NCBI GenBank assembly: GCA_016700115.1
Contig: CP064999.1
Location: 1,116,001-1,180,000 of the forward strand
DNA: 64,000 nucleotides
Reading direction: 5' to 3'
Source of the DNA: Sphingobacteriales bacterium
GTDB taxonomy: Bacteria; Bacteroidota; Bacteroidia; Chitinophagales; UBA2359
The first letter of the stretch is position 1. Each line of letters starts with the position of its first letter. A program made the position numbers and the translations under genes. A model generated the notes under the pieces. It saw only the letters and a list, made by a program, of their open reading frames with translations. It was not told where the DNA came from and did no database searches. Shown piece by piece: positions 1-9,506 of this stretch.

Positions 1-1
1 T

Positions 2-3000
2 GCCGCCGATTTAGACGGGGACGGGGATACAGACGTGTTGTCAGCTTCTTGGTCTGACAACAAAATAGCTTGGTACGAAAACGACGGGGCAGGAAACTTC
101 GGAGCGCAGCAAATCATCACTACTACAGCAGGTGGCGCAAGGTCTGTTTATGCCGCCGATTTAGACGGGGACGGGGATATGGACGTATTATCTGCCTCTT
201 CACAAGACGATAAAATAGCATGGTATGAAAACGACGGGGCAGGCGGCTTTGGTACACAGCAAATCATCTCCACCACTGCCGATTACGCAATATCCGTATA
301 TGCTGCCGATTTGGACAGTGATGGTGATATGGATGTGTTATCAGCTTCTCAGAATGATAACAAAATAGCCTGGTATGAAAACGATGGAGCGGGCAACTTC
401 GGGGCACAGCAAATCATATCCACCGTTGCCGATGGTGCCCGTTCCGTTTATGCCGCCGATTTAGATGGTGACGGGGATATTGACGTGTTATCTGCCTCTT
501 TCAATGACGACAAATTAGCTTGGTACGAAAACGATGGTTTTGGCAATTTCGGCATACAGCAAATCATTTTTAATTCTCCCGGTTATCCCCAAGGCATTTA
601 TGCCGCCTATGCCGCTGATTTGGATGGCGACGGGGATTTGGATATAATATCCACCGCTCTTTCTGAGAAAAAGATAGCATGGCAGGAAAACGATGGCACA
701 GGTAACTTTGGTCAACAGCAAATCATCTCTACCTCTGCCCATACCCCAATATCTGTTTATGCCGCCGATGTAGATGGCGATGGGGATATGGATGTGTTGT
801 CGGCTTCTCAATATGATGACAAAATAGCATGGTATGAAAACGACGGCAATGGAATTTTTGGCATTCAGCAATTGATTTCCATTTCCGCTACCACTTCTGC
901 CAGGTCAGTTTATACCGCCGATTTGGACGGAGATGGAGATTTAGATGTGTTGTCGGCTTCTTATTGGGACAATAAAATAGCATGGTATGAAAACGATGGA
1001 ACAGGCAACTTCGGCACACAACAAATCATTACAACTTCAGCTATTAATGCAACTGCTGTTTATACTGCTGATTTAGACGGCGATGGCGATGCAGATGTTT
1101 TGTCGGCTTCGAGCGGTGATGACAAAATAGCTTGGTATGAAAACGATGGCGCAGGCAATTTCGGCACACAACAAATCATCTCCATTGCTGCTAATGGTGC
1201 AAGGTCTGTTTATGCTGCCGACTTGGACGGAGATGGAGATTTAGATGTATTGTCGGCTTCTAGTGATGAAAAAATTGCATGGTATGAAAACGATGGCGCA
1301 GGCAACTTCGGTACACAGCAAATCATCTCTCTCGCTACCGATATCCCCATATTTGTTTATACCGCCGATTTGGACGGAGATGGAGATTTAGATGTGTTGT
1401 CGGCTTCTTATTGGGACAATAAAATAGCATGGTATGAAAACGATGGAACAGGCAACTTCGGCACACAACAAATCATTACAACTTCAGCTATTAATGCAAC
1501 TGCTGTTTATACTGCTGATTTAGACGGCGATGGCGATGCAGATATTTTGTCGGCTTCGAGCGGTGATGACAAAATAGCATGGTATGAAAACGATGGAGCA
1601 GGCAATTTTGGTGCGCAGCAAATCATTACCACCGCTGCTAATGGCGCAAGGTCTGTTTATGCTGCCGATATAGACGGAGACGGCAATTTGGACGTTTTGT
1701 CAGCTTCCCAATTTGACGATAAAATAGCTTGGTACGAAAACGATGGGTTAGGCAATTTCGGCGTACAGCAAATTATCTCCCTCGTTGCCAATGGCGCATG
1801 GTCCGTTTATGCCGCTGATTTGGACGGTGACGGAGATATGGACTTGTTATCTGCTTCTATTGCTGATGACAAAATAGCATGGTACGAAAACCTCCTATAT
1901 TCTCCCTCCGTATCCGACCCCCTCCCCCCTATAGCCGCCTTCACCACCCTTCCCACACCAAATGCCACTACAACCGATACCTTAATTGTCTGCCAAGGGC
2001 AACCGGTGCAGTTCTTAAACCAATCGGAAAATGCCAATGCTTTTATGTGGGAGTTTGGCAACGGCACAACTTCTACCACCGCTAACCCTTCCTATACCTA
2101 TCCCGAACCGGGTACTTATGAGGTAACGCTGACTGCTTACAGCAATTTTCCGCAGCCCGATGTTTGCGAGGCTGATGCGGGAGAGTGGGTTTGGGGTAAT
2201 GTGGTGGGTTATACTCAAAATCCAGATTATGTGAATATTGTGGTTGTTTCTTATGAAAACACAGTTGTACAAACATTTATGATGCCTCTTAGTTTGGTTG
2301 ACCAACAAACCATTGTCAATTATTATTACCAAGGTATATTTAATGGGGCTTTTTATTCTGTATATTCTATTTCATATAAACCCGAAGAGGAGAATCCCGT
2401 AATAGACTTTTTCAATATCTCATCCTGTATGGATATAGATACATTAACTTTTTGTGGGTACCTACAGGAAAATGTTACAACTTATTTAGATGAAATTACC
2501 GGAGTTTACAATACTGAAATAGAAGTTTGTAAAATTCCTCCTGTAATCACCTATTTAAAACTTACAGCAAGCGATGATAGTGGGGTTGTAGTAACTGACT
2601 ATGGAATCTTTGACAACAATTGTTTTGCTATTACAATACCTAACACACAGCCTGGAGAAGTGTATGAACTTCTTATTCAAGAGTGTTTCAATTCTATATG
2701 TACCGATTTTTTCCCTTCTTTTATCTGCGATACATTTATTACTATACCCGATACCTCCCCCCGCCCCGCTCAAAAAGACGGTGAAAGTACAGCATCCATG
2801 GTCATAGTAATAGAACCCGGCTTTGCTCCGCAAATCAGTTGTGTGGCGACCGTTTGCCAAGGTACAATTGCCGATTATAGCACCGATGCCGATTGTGAAA
2901 CGTACCTGTGGGAGGTTTCGGGCGGGCAAATTCTAAGTGGACAAGGCACGCCGGCTATTTCCGTTGAATGGACTACCCCGCCCTTGGGCAGCATAAGTCT

Positions 3001-3274
3001 AAGTGCCGGATGTGGCGAGGAAACTTGCAACCAACCTACGGTGGCGGCGGTACCGGTTATTGGTGGCACGGTGACTATTGAGGGGCAATCTAATTTTTGC
3101 CTCAACGAAACGCTTCAATATACTGCTCCCTATTTTGGCGGCACAGCGTACCAATGGAGTATTGTTCCGCCGTCAGCAGGTACTATCCTGAGCGGGCAGG
3201 GCGGCAATCTAATTACCGTGCAGTGGGGGCATCGGCTGCTACCCTACAACTCAATTATCAAAACAACCTATTGA
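2..3274 (+). CDS. FG-GAP/VCBS-repeat surface protein, N-terminal part (5' end outside window, frameshifted at 3' end)
   Basis: The reading frame is already open at base 2, so the gene begins upstream of the window. About 13 repeats of roughly 50 residues are visible up to base 1890, each with a DLDGDGD-type calcium-binding loop, a VLSAS strand and a KIAWYEND strand; these are blades of a VCBS/FG-GAP beta-propeller. After the propeller come a PKD domain (about 1920-2150), a cysteine-containing region without a recognised family, and PKD-like domains of the CQG...W.VSGG type. The frame stops at 3274, but the same protein continues in another frame after a G5 run at 3225-3229, where one extra G would restore it. 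The full product would be a secreted adhesin-like protein of more than 2,250 residues ending at 6878. The family assignment is sure; the ligand is unknown. Confidence 0.85.
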   Translation, partial: AADLDGDGDTDVLSASWSDNKIAWYENDGAGNFGAQQIITTTAGGARSVYAADLDGDGDMDVLSASSQDDKIAWYENDGAGGFGTQQIISTTADYAISVYAADLDSDGDMDVLSASQNDNKIAWYENDGAGNFGAQQIISTVADGARSVYAADLDGDGDIDVLSASFNDDKLAWYENDGFGNFGIQQIIFNSPGYPQGIYAAYAADLDGDGDLDIISTALSEKKIAWQENDGTGNFGQQQIISTSAHTPISVYAADVDGDGDMDVLSASQYDDKIAWYENDGNGIFGIQQLISISATTSARSVYTADLDGDGDLDVLSASYWDNKIAWYENDGTGNFGTQQIITTSAINATAVYTADLDGDGDADVLSASSGDDKIAWYENDGAGNFGTQQIISIAANGARSVYAADLDGDGDLDVLSASSDEKIAWYENDGAGNFGTQQIISLATDIPIFVYTADLDGDGDLDVLSASYWDNKIAWYENDGTGNFGTQQIITTSAINATAVYTADLDGDGDADILSASSGDDKIAWYENDGAGNFGAQQIITTAANGARSVYAADIDGDGNLDVLSASQFDDKIAWYENDGLGNFGVQQIISLVANGAWSVYAADLDGDGDMDLLSASIADDKIAWYENLLYSPSVSDPLPPIAAFTTLPTPNATTTDTLIVCQGQPVQFLNQSENANAFMWEFGNGTTSTTANPSYTYPEPGTYEVTLTAYSNFPQPDVCEADAGEWVWGNVVGYTQNPDYVNIVVVSYENTVVQTFMMPLSLVDQQTIVNYYYQGIFNGAFYSVYSISYKPEEENPVIDFFNISSCMDIDTLTFCGYLQENVTTYLDEITGVYNTEIEVCKIPPVITYLKLTASDDSGVVVTDYGIFDNNCFAITIPNTQPGEVYELLIQECFNSICTDFFPSFICDTFITIPDTSPRPAQKDGESTASMVIVIEPGFAPQISCVATVCQGTIADYSTDADCETYLWEVSGGQILSGQGTPAISVEWTTPPLGSISLSAGCGEETCNQPTVAAVPVIGGTVTIEGQSNFCLNETLQYTAPYFGGTAYQWSIVPPSAGTILSGQGGNLITVQWGHRLLPYNSIIKTTY

Positions 3275-3576
3275 ATTGCGGCGGCTCAGCAAGTTTGGCA
3301 GTACAGCCTAAGCCTGCCTTTGCCCTAAACCCTGTATCTCCGGTGTGCGAGGGCAATAGCATGTCTATCAGTGCCAATTCAATGGCATCGTTTGTTTGGT
3401 CTGTTTCGGGCGGTGAAATCATATCGGGACAAAACAGTTCTCAGATATTGCTGCTTTGCTCTGCATCGGGCAGCATGACTGTATCGGCAACGCCGGTTAA
3501 TCCCAATACTTTTTGCAATGCCTCTGCCCAAACCTCCTTTACCGTAGTTCCGTACCCCAAACCCCTGCTACTATAA
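3226..3576 (+). CDS. FG-GAP/PKD surface protein, middle fragment between two frameshifts
   Basis: This is the continuation of the preceding protein in the +1-offset frame. It begins in sense after the G run at 3225-3229 and completes the PKD-like domain begun upstream, then holds another PKD-like domain with the motif FVWSVSGGEIISGQNSS. It ends at a TAA, but sense continues in the third frame from about 3563: adding one base in the A3C4 stretch (3559-3565) joins VVPYP to TPATINGK. It is not an independent gene. The two breaks are each a single missing base in a homopolymer, which is what uncorrected long-read assembly errors look like; true phase variation or decay is the alternative. Confidence 0.6.
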   Translation, partial: GASAATLQLNYQNNLLNCGGSASLAVQPKPAFALNPVSPVCEGNSMSISANSMASFVWSVSGGEIISGQNSSQILLLCSASGSMTVSATPVNPNTFCNASAQTSFTVVPYPKPLLL

Positions 3577-6500
3577 ACGGCAAGACCCAAATCTGCCCAT
3601 TGCAAACCTATACCTATTCCGCCGCCCCACTCCAACCCAATACCCAGTTTATATGGACGGTTACAGGCGGCACCATTATCGCCGGACAAAACAGCCCCAC
3701 CGTGCAGGTGCAATGGAACGACTCCGTCCCGAACAGCCTGTCGGTTGTTAGACAAACGCTCACCTCTCCGGTTTGTACCTCGCTACCCGCCACGCTTTCG
3801 GTTTCGACTATTGACGATGCGACTTTTACCATATCCGGTGCAACCACCGTATGCCCCAATTCCCAACCAACCTATCTGATTACCCCCATTTTGCCGAATG
3901 CAACATATACATGGTCGGTCATACCATCCGATGAAGTGGAATTGGTGCAGGGTCAAAATTCGGGAACAGTTTCGCTATTGTTCGGCAATTCGGCTGCCGG
4001 AACGGTTACGCTATCCGCTGCTTATTGTAATATTGTTGCCACTTTGCCCATCAGCATCGGAGCAAAACCTGTTCCGTTTATCACTCAAACAGATACCCTT
4101 TGTACAGGCAACTCCGTCCAGCTTTCCGTTTCAGACCTTGTTGGCACAGAACCCTATACCGGCTATCTCTGGAAAAACAGTGCCGGCAGTGCGATAGGGA
4201 TCAATCCAACGACTTTTATAACCACCGAAGGTGTTTACAGCGTACAGGTTACCAATACATCGGGTTGTGTTGGGCTTGCTTCGCATCGGGTTAACCAATA
4301 CACTTCGCCCGAGGCACAGGCTTTTGTGTCAAGTCATGTCGTTTGTATTCAAAACCCGGATGATGTTGACCTAATTGCCATTGACGGAACAAATTACGCT
4401 TTTATGTGGATAGTAAACGGCTCCGTCATTTCAAGTGCGAATACGCCATTTCTCACCCACTTGGGCAATGATGTTGAGGGTAGCTTTGTCTATCGGGTAT
4501 TGGTGACTGACACCCAAAACACCTGCACTAAACTATCACCCCCCCAAAACATTAACCACCTTCTGTGTCAAACGGGAGGCGGTACCGGCAATCCGGGCGA
4601 TACCATTGTGCCGCCACCGCCACCCTTGCAATGCCCGTCTGTTGCCGGTTATTTCTTTAATTTTACCCTCAATTCCAGCGCCAACAACTGCAATACCGTT
4701 ACCCTCAATGCCTCGGCATCGGGTAGTTTCAGCAGTTTTACGGTAAACTGGGGCGATGGCGTTACGGAGGCTTTCGACGGCGTTACGGCTACACACACTT
4801 ATCCTGTCGGATTGATTATGGCTTATCAGATTACTGCTTATGCTAACTATATTCACCCCGTTACCGGCAACTCCTGCACGTTGGGTAGGATAAAAAACCA
4901 TATTCTACCTTTGGTGGCTCGCTTTGATGTTGAGCCGGCCTGTGTGGGTGAAAATTGGGTTTTTCAATGCCGCTCTTACTACCTGCCCACTACCGGCATT
5001 ACCCAATGGACCTGGGATTTTGGAGATGGTACGCCCCCCTTCATCGGCACTCAAACCGAAGGACATACTTATGCCAACCCGGGTGTTTACACCGCCACCC
5101 TCACCATTACCAACGGCGATTGTGTAACCACCGGCAGTAAAACCATCACCGTCGCCCCGTTGCCTAATGCGGGTTTCACTATTTCGGGGGGTGAATGCGT
5201 GGGTAGTTCCTTACAGTTTTTACCCGATGTACCTAACCTTTCCTCCTATTTCTGGCAACTTGGCAATGGTGCTTCTACAGCTCAGCACAACCCTGCTTTT
5301 GCCTATACACAGGCGGGCGAGTACCAAGTGAGTTTACAAGTGCAAGACAATAAAGGTTGCTCCTCCGACATACAAACACAAACCCTAATCGTGCTTGATG
5401 CCCCTCCGACACAGTCCGTTACTGCTGCCGATACCATCTTTTGCGCCGGACTTAGCACCACCCTTACCGCACCACCGGACGGAGTAGCTTATCTATGGTC
5501 GAACGGGCAAACAACGCCGGAAATAAACGTTTCCACATCGGGAAATTACACCGTGCAGGTTACGCTACCGGACGGCTGTGCTTATACCTCACCTCTTGTG
5601 CAGGTGCAAGTTACACCCAACCCGACTGCCGATATTAGTCCCACCTCGCCAATTAATTTTTGTATAGGCGATAGTGTCACCCTGCAAGTGCCGTTTAACG
5701 AAAACTATATTTACCAATGGTCGGAAAACAACAACGGGCAAGCACAAAATACCTACAACCTATCTGGCAATATCGGCGTGACCGTGACCGATACCCTAAC
5801 CGGCTGCACTGCCATCGGCACTGCCCAACTGATTGACAATGCTTCGCCACCTAAGCCTATCATTACCGCCTCCGCCCTACAAATATGCGAAGGGCAATCG
5901 GTCAATTTTTCCATTGCTTCGTCCACCGACCCCTTACACACTTATCATTGGACTACCGGAGCTACCGGCACAGGCATTTCTGTGTTTACTTCCGGCAACT
6001 ACGGCGTTTGGGCGCAAAACCAGTTTGGTTGCAGTTCTGACACTTCGTTGTTGTTGAATGTGGTGGTCAATCCCCTGCCCGATGCCGGCATTTTTCCGGC
6101 GGGTTGCTACGCCTTATGTCCGGGTGATGTTGTCAGCATTCCACCCAATACCGCCCAAAACTACCAGTGGTATTACAACGGCAACCCCCTGTCGGGCATT
6201 ACAGGCAGCAGTTGGATACCCGAAGCCGAAGGAGCTTATTGGGTAGTGATGAGCAACGGCAATTGTACCGTTACTTCTGATGTGTTACAATTAGTATTTA
6301 TCGCCGACTGCCCCGGCCCTCTCCCCGTTTCCCTTATCACCTTTACCGGAACCGTCCTCCCCCATGCCAATCAATTGCAATGGACAACGGCAGCGGAGGT
6401 AAACAACGCCTTCTTTACCCTACAACACTCACCGGACGGAAGCCGGTTTACCACCCTCGCCCAATTGACCGGCGCAGGCAACAGTTCGATGGCAAAGAAT

Positions 6501-6878
6501 TATGAGCATTTAGACTCCAACCCCTACCCTCTCACCTACTACCGCCTGATGCAAACCGATTTTGACGGCAGTACCCGACAAGCAGGTAATGTCATCACCC
6601 TCCTCCGCTCACAGACAACAGGCAGCTTTGCCTTAACCCATATCATCCCCACACCCACACAACACACCGCCACCCTCACCTACACCACCCCAAACACCCA
6701 ACCCATCACCCTGCACCTTTACGACCTAACCGGAAGGCTACTGCAACATGAAACGTTGCAGGCAACTATTGGCACAAACAACCATGTTTTGGACATGACA
6801 AAGTATCCAAATGGTTTGTATGTGGTAACGCTCAACAACGGGGTTGAGGTGGTTTCGGGGAAAGTGGTGAAGGAGTAG
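3513..6878 (+). CDS. PKD-domain surface protein, C-terminal part with T9SS type-A sorting domain
   Basis: This is the C-terminal portion of the giant surface protein; genuine homologous sequence starts near 3563 and the start codon at 3513 is not biological. Domains in order: two PKD-like modules (3567-4060), an Ig-like module (4080-4300), classic PKD domains with WGDG and WDFGDG motifs (about 4730-4860 and 4990-5150), a third PKD (5160-5400), and Ig-like modules with YLWSNGQTTPEI-type strands to 6300. The last 85 residues have a LHLYDLTGRLL strand and end in NGVEVVSGKVVKE, a type-A T9SS C-terminal sorting domain. The protein is therefore expected to cross the outer membrane by type IX secretion and remain at the surface. 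Adjacent paralogues share the same C-terminal tail but lack the PKD block. Confidence 0.85.
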   Translation: MQCLCPNLLYRSSVPQTPATINGKTQICPLQTYTYSAAPLQPNTQFIWTVTGGTIIAGQNSPTVQVQWNDSVPNSLSVVRQTLTSPVCTSLPATLSVSTIDDATFTISGATTVCPNSQPTYLITPILPNATYTWSVIPSDEVELVQGQNSGTVSLLFGNSAAGTVTLSAAYCNIVATLPISIGAKPVPFITQTDTLCTGNSVQLSVSDLVGTEPYTGYLWKNSAGSAIGINPTTFITTEGVYSVQVTNTSGCVGLASHRVNQYTSPEAQAFVSSHVVCIQNPDDVDLIAIDGTNYAFMWIVNGSVISSANTPFLTHLGNDVEGSFVYRVLVTDTQNTCTKLSPPQNINHLLCQTGGGTGNPGDTIVPPPPPLQCPSVAGYFFNFTLNSSANNCNTVTLNASASGSFSSFTVNWGDGVTEAFDGVTATHTYPVGLIMAYQITAYANYIHPVTGNSCTLGRIKNHILPLVARFDVEPACVGENWVFQCRSYYLPTTGITQWTWDFGDGTPPFIGTQTEGHTYANPGVYTATLTITNGDCVTTGSKTITVAPLPNAGFTISGGECVGSSLQFLPDVPNLSSYFWQLGNGASTAQHNPAFAYTQAGEYQVSLQVQDNKGCSSDIQTQTLIVLDAPPTQSVTAADTIFCAGLSTTLTAPPDGVAYLWSNGQTTPEINVSTSGNYTVQVTLPDGCAYTSPLVQVQVTPNPTADISPTSPINFCIGDSVTLQVPFNENYIYQWSENNNGQAQNTYNLSGNIGVTVTDTLTGCTAIGTAQLIDNASPPKPIITASALQICEGQSVNFSIASSTDPLHTYHWTTGATGTGISVFTSGNYGVWAQNQFGCSSDTSLLLNVVVNPLPDAGIFPAGCYALCPGDVVSIPPNTAQNYQWYYNGNPLSGITGSSWIPEAEGAYWVVMSNGNCTVTSDVLQLVFIADCPGPLPVSLITFTGTVLPHANQLQWTTAAEVNNAFFTLQHSPDGSRFTTLAQLTGAGNSSMAKNYEHLDSNPYPLTYYRLMQTDFDGSTRQAGNVITLLRSQTTGSFALTHIIPTPTQHTATLTYTTPNTQPITLHLYDLTGRLLQHETLQATIGTNNHVLDMTKYPNGLYVVTLNNGVEVVSGKVVKE

Positions 6879-6965
6879 GTATTATCTATCCAAACAAGAC
6901 AAGGGGACTAAGTATCAGACAACTGGGGGTTGACAATTTATTTTTAAAACTGAAAAATCTACAAC

Positions 6966-9419
6966 ATGAAAACACGAAATGCTTTGTTGAAAACCTTTTT
7001 AATGATTTTGGTTTATGGTGGGGTAGAGGCACAAACGGTGTTTGGGCCGCAGCAGATTATACAAGAAACCCTGTCTAATTATACACAGTCCATATATGCT
7101 GCTGATTTGGATGGAGACGGGGATTTAGATGTTTTGTCGGCTTCTTATGAAGACGACAAAATAGCTTGGTATGAGAACGACGGAGCAGGAAATTTTGGGG
7201 GGCAACTAATCATCAGTACAGTTGCCAATGGTGCAACATCCGTCTTTGCCGCCGATTTAGACAACGACGGCGATATGGATGTATTGTCGGCTTCTTATAT
7301 AGACGACAAAATAGCTTGGTATGAGAATAATGGAAGTGGCAATTTTGGAACGCAACAAATTATTACTACAGAAGTATATGACGCAAGTTCCGTGTATGCT
7401 GCCGATTTGGATGGTGATGGGGATATGGATATTTTGTGGGCTTCTTCTTGGGTTAACAAAATAGCTTGGCATGAAAATGATGGAACCGGCAACTTTGGCG
7501 TACAGCAAGTCATCACCACAAGTGCTTATGGTGCTAAGTCTGTTTATGCGGCCGATTTGGATGATGATAGCGATATAGATGTACTTTCTGCTTCTTTTAA
7601 TGATGACAAAATAGCCTGGTATAAAAATGACGGAGCAGGCAATTTTGGCACACAGCAAATTATCACCACTGCTGACGGTGCATCAGAAGTTTATGCGGCC
7701 GATTTGGATGATGATGGCGATACAGATGTCCTTTTTGCTTCTTTTAATGATGACAAAATAGCCTGGAATGAAAATGACGGAGCAGGAAGTTTTGGGTCGC
7801 CGCAAATTATTGAGAGTGTATATGAAATATCATCTGTCTATTTTGCCGATTTGGATGGCGATGGCGATATAGATGTGTTGTCAACTTCTATAAATGGTGA
7901 TAACGTAACCTGGTATGAAAACGACGGCATAGGCAATTTTGGATATCAACAAATTATCACAACAACCGCCGATGGCGCAAACGTTGTTTATGCTGCCGAT
8001 TTGGATGGCGATGGGGATATAGATGTTTTATCGGCTTCTTACAACGACAATACTATAGATCTGTATAAAAACGACGGTAGCGGCAATTTTATAGAAGCGC
8101 CATTTCTTACCACATCGGTCAATTATGCAAGATATGCTTATGCTGCCGATTTAGACGGCGATGGCGATATGGATGTGTTGTCAGCATCTAACTTAGATGG
8201 TAAAATAGCTTGGTATAGAAACAACGGAACCGACGGTTTTGGCTTGCAGCAAATCATCACATTAACAGCCTATAGTGCAACTTGTGTTAATGCTGCCGAT
8301 TTAGATGGTGATGGCGATATGGATGTGTATTGGGGTACGCCTAGAATAGCTTGGGCTGAGAATGATGGAGCAGGCAATTTTGGAGAGCAACAAATTATAT
8401 CAATGCTATCAAGTATCGTAACTTCTGTGTATGCTGAAGATTTGGATGGAGATGGGGATTTAGATGTTTTATCGGCTGGTGCCGGTGGTGGCAGTATAAT
8501 AGCTTGGCATGAGAATGAAGGAGACGGTATATTTGGAGTGCAGCAAATTATTTCTAATTCAACCTATAACGCACAATCTGTTTATGCCGCCGATTTAGAT
8601 GGTGATGGCGATAAAGATGTGTTGTCGGCTTCTGCTTATGATAACAAAATAGCTTGGTATAAAAACGATGGAAGCGGTATTTTTGGCACACAGCAAATTA
8701 TTTCCAATATGGCCATCGGAGCACAATCTGTCTATGCCGTTGATTTGGATAATGATGGCGATATAGATGTGTTGTCGGCTTCTAAAGATGACGACAAAAT
8801 AGCTTGTTATAGAAATGACGGTAGCGGTATTTTCGGAGCACAGCAAATCATTACTTCATACGCCTTTGGTGCAAAATCCGTTTATGCCGCCGATTTGGAT
8901 AATGATGGCAATATAGATGTGTTATCGGCTTCTAAAGATGACGACAAAATAGCTTGGTATAAAAATGACGGAACCGGTAATTTTGGAGGGCAGTTTACTA
9001 TTACAGTCATTGCCAAAGGCGCACAATCTGTTTATGCCGCTGATTTGGACGGCGATGGGGATAAAGACGTGCTATCGGCTTCTGAGGGCGACAACAAAAT
9101 AGCTTGGCACGAAAACCTCTTAGAAACCGTAGGCATCAACCCGCTTCCCAATACCACCACCACCACCCTACAACTAACTCAATTCAACCCCAACCCGGCT
9201 ACACAAAAAACCGTAGTTACCTACCACAGCCTCCACCCCAAGCCCATAACCCTACAAATCTACGACCTAAACGGCAGGCTGCTGCAAACCCAATCTTTGC
9301 AAGCAACGGTGGGCTACAACGAATGTGTTTTGGATATGAGTTGCTATGCGCAAGGTTTGTATATCTTAGAACTTAACAATGGCGAGCAGATGGTTACCGG
9401 AAAGGTGGTGAAGGAGTAG
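6966..9419 (+). CDS. FG-GAP/VCBS-repeat secreted protein with T9SS sorting domain (paralogue 2)
   Basis: The 817-residue protein has an N-terminal signal peptide (hydrophobic LLKTFLMILVYGGVEA, cleaved before QTVFGPQQ) and 14 repeats of about 50 residues, each with a DLDGDGD calcium loop and a KIAWYEND strand. Fourteen blades fit two seven-bladed propellers; that reading is inference. The C-terminus is a type-A T9SS sorting domain ending MVTGKVVKE, almost the same as in the genes on either side. It starts 87 bp after the preceding stop, and this spacer resembles the one before the next gene, so gene and spacer were duplicated together. It is probably a surface-anchored or released calcium-binding adhesin or enzyme-like propeller. 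No catalytic motif is visible. Confidence 0.9.
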   Translation: MKTRNALLKTFLMILVYGGVEAQTVFGPQQIIQETLSNYTQSIYAADLDGDGDLDVLSASYEDDKIAWYENDGAGNFGGQLIISTVANGATSVFAADLDNDGDMDVLSASYIDDKIAWYENNGSGNFGTQQIITTEVYDASSVYAADLDGDGDMDILWASSWVNKIAWHENDGTGNFGVQQVITTSAYGAKSVYAADLDDDSDIDVLSASFNDDKIAWYKNDGAGNFGTQQIITTADGASEVYAADLDDDGDTDVLFASFNDDKIAWNENDGAGSFGSPQIIESVYEISSVYFADLDGDGDIDVLSTSINGDNVTWYENDGIGNFGYQQIITTTADGANVVYAADLDGDGDIDVLSASYNDNTIDLYKNDGSGNFIEAPFLTTSVNYARYAYAADLDGDGDMDVLSASNLDGKIAWYRNNGTDGFGLQQIITLTAYSATCVNAADLDGDGDMDVYWGTPRIAWAENDGAGNFGEQQIISMLSSIVTSVYAEDLDGDGDLDVLSAGAGGGSIIAWHENEGDGIFGVQQIISNSTYNAQSVYAADLDGDGDKDVLSASAYDNKIAWYKNDGSGIFGTQQIISNMAIGAQSVYAVDLDNDGDIDVLSASKDDDKIACYRNDGSGIFGAQQIITSYAFGAKSVYAADLDNDGNIDVLSASKDDDKIAWYKNDGTGNFGGQFTITVIAKGAQSVYAADLDGDGDKDVLSASEGDNKIAWHENLLETVGINPLPNTTTTTLQLTQFNPNPATQKTVVTYHSLHPKPITLQIYDLNGRLLQTQSLQATVGYNECVLDMSCYAQGLYILELNNGEQMVTGKVVKE

Positions 9420-9506
9420 GTATTATCAACCCAAGCAGAACAAGACGACTAAATATCAGATAAAGGGGTATTTACAATTTGCTTTTAAAACTTTAAATTT
9501 TACAAC

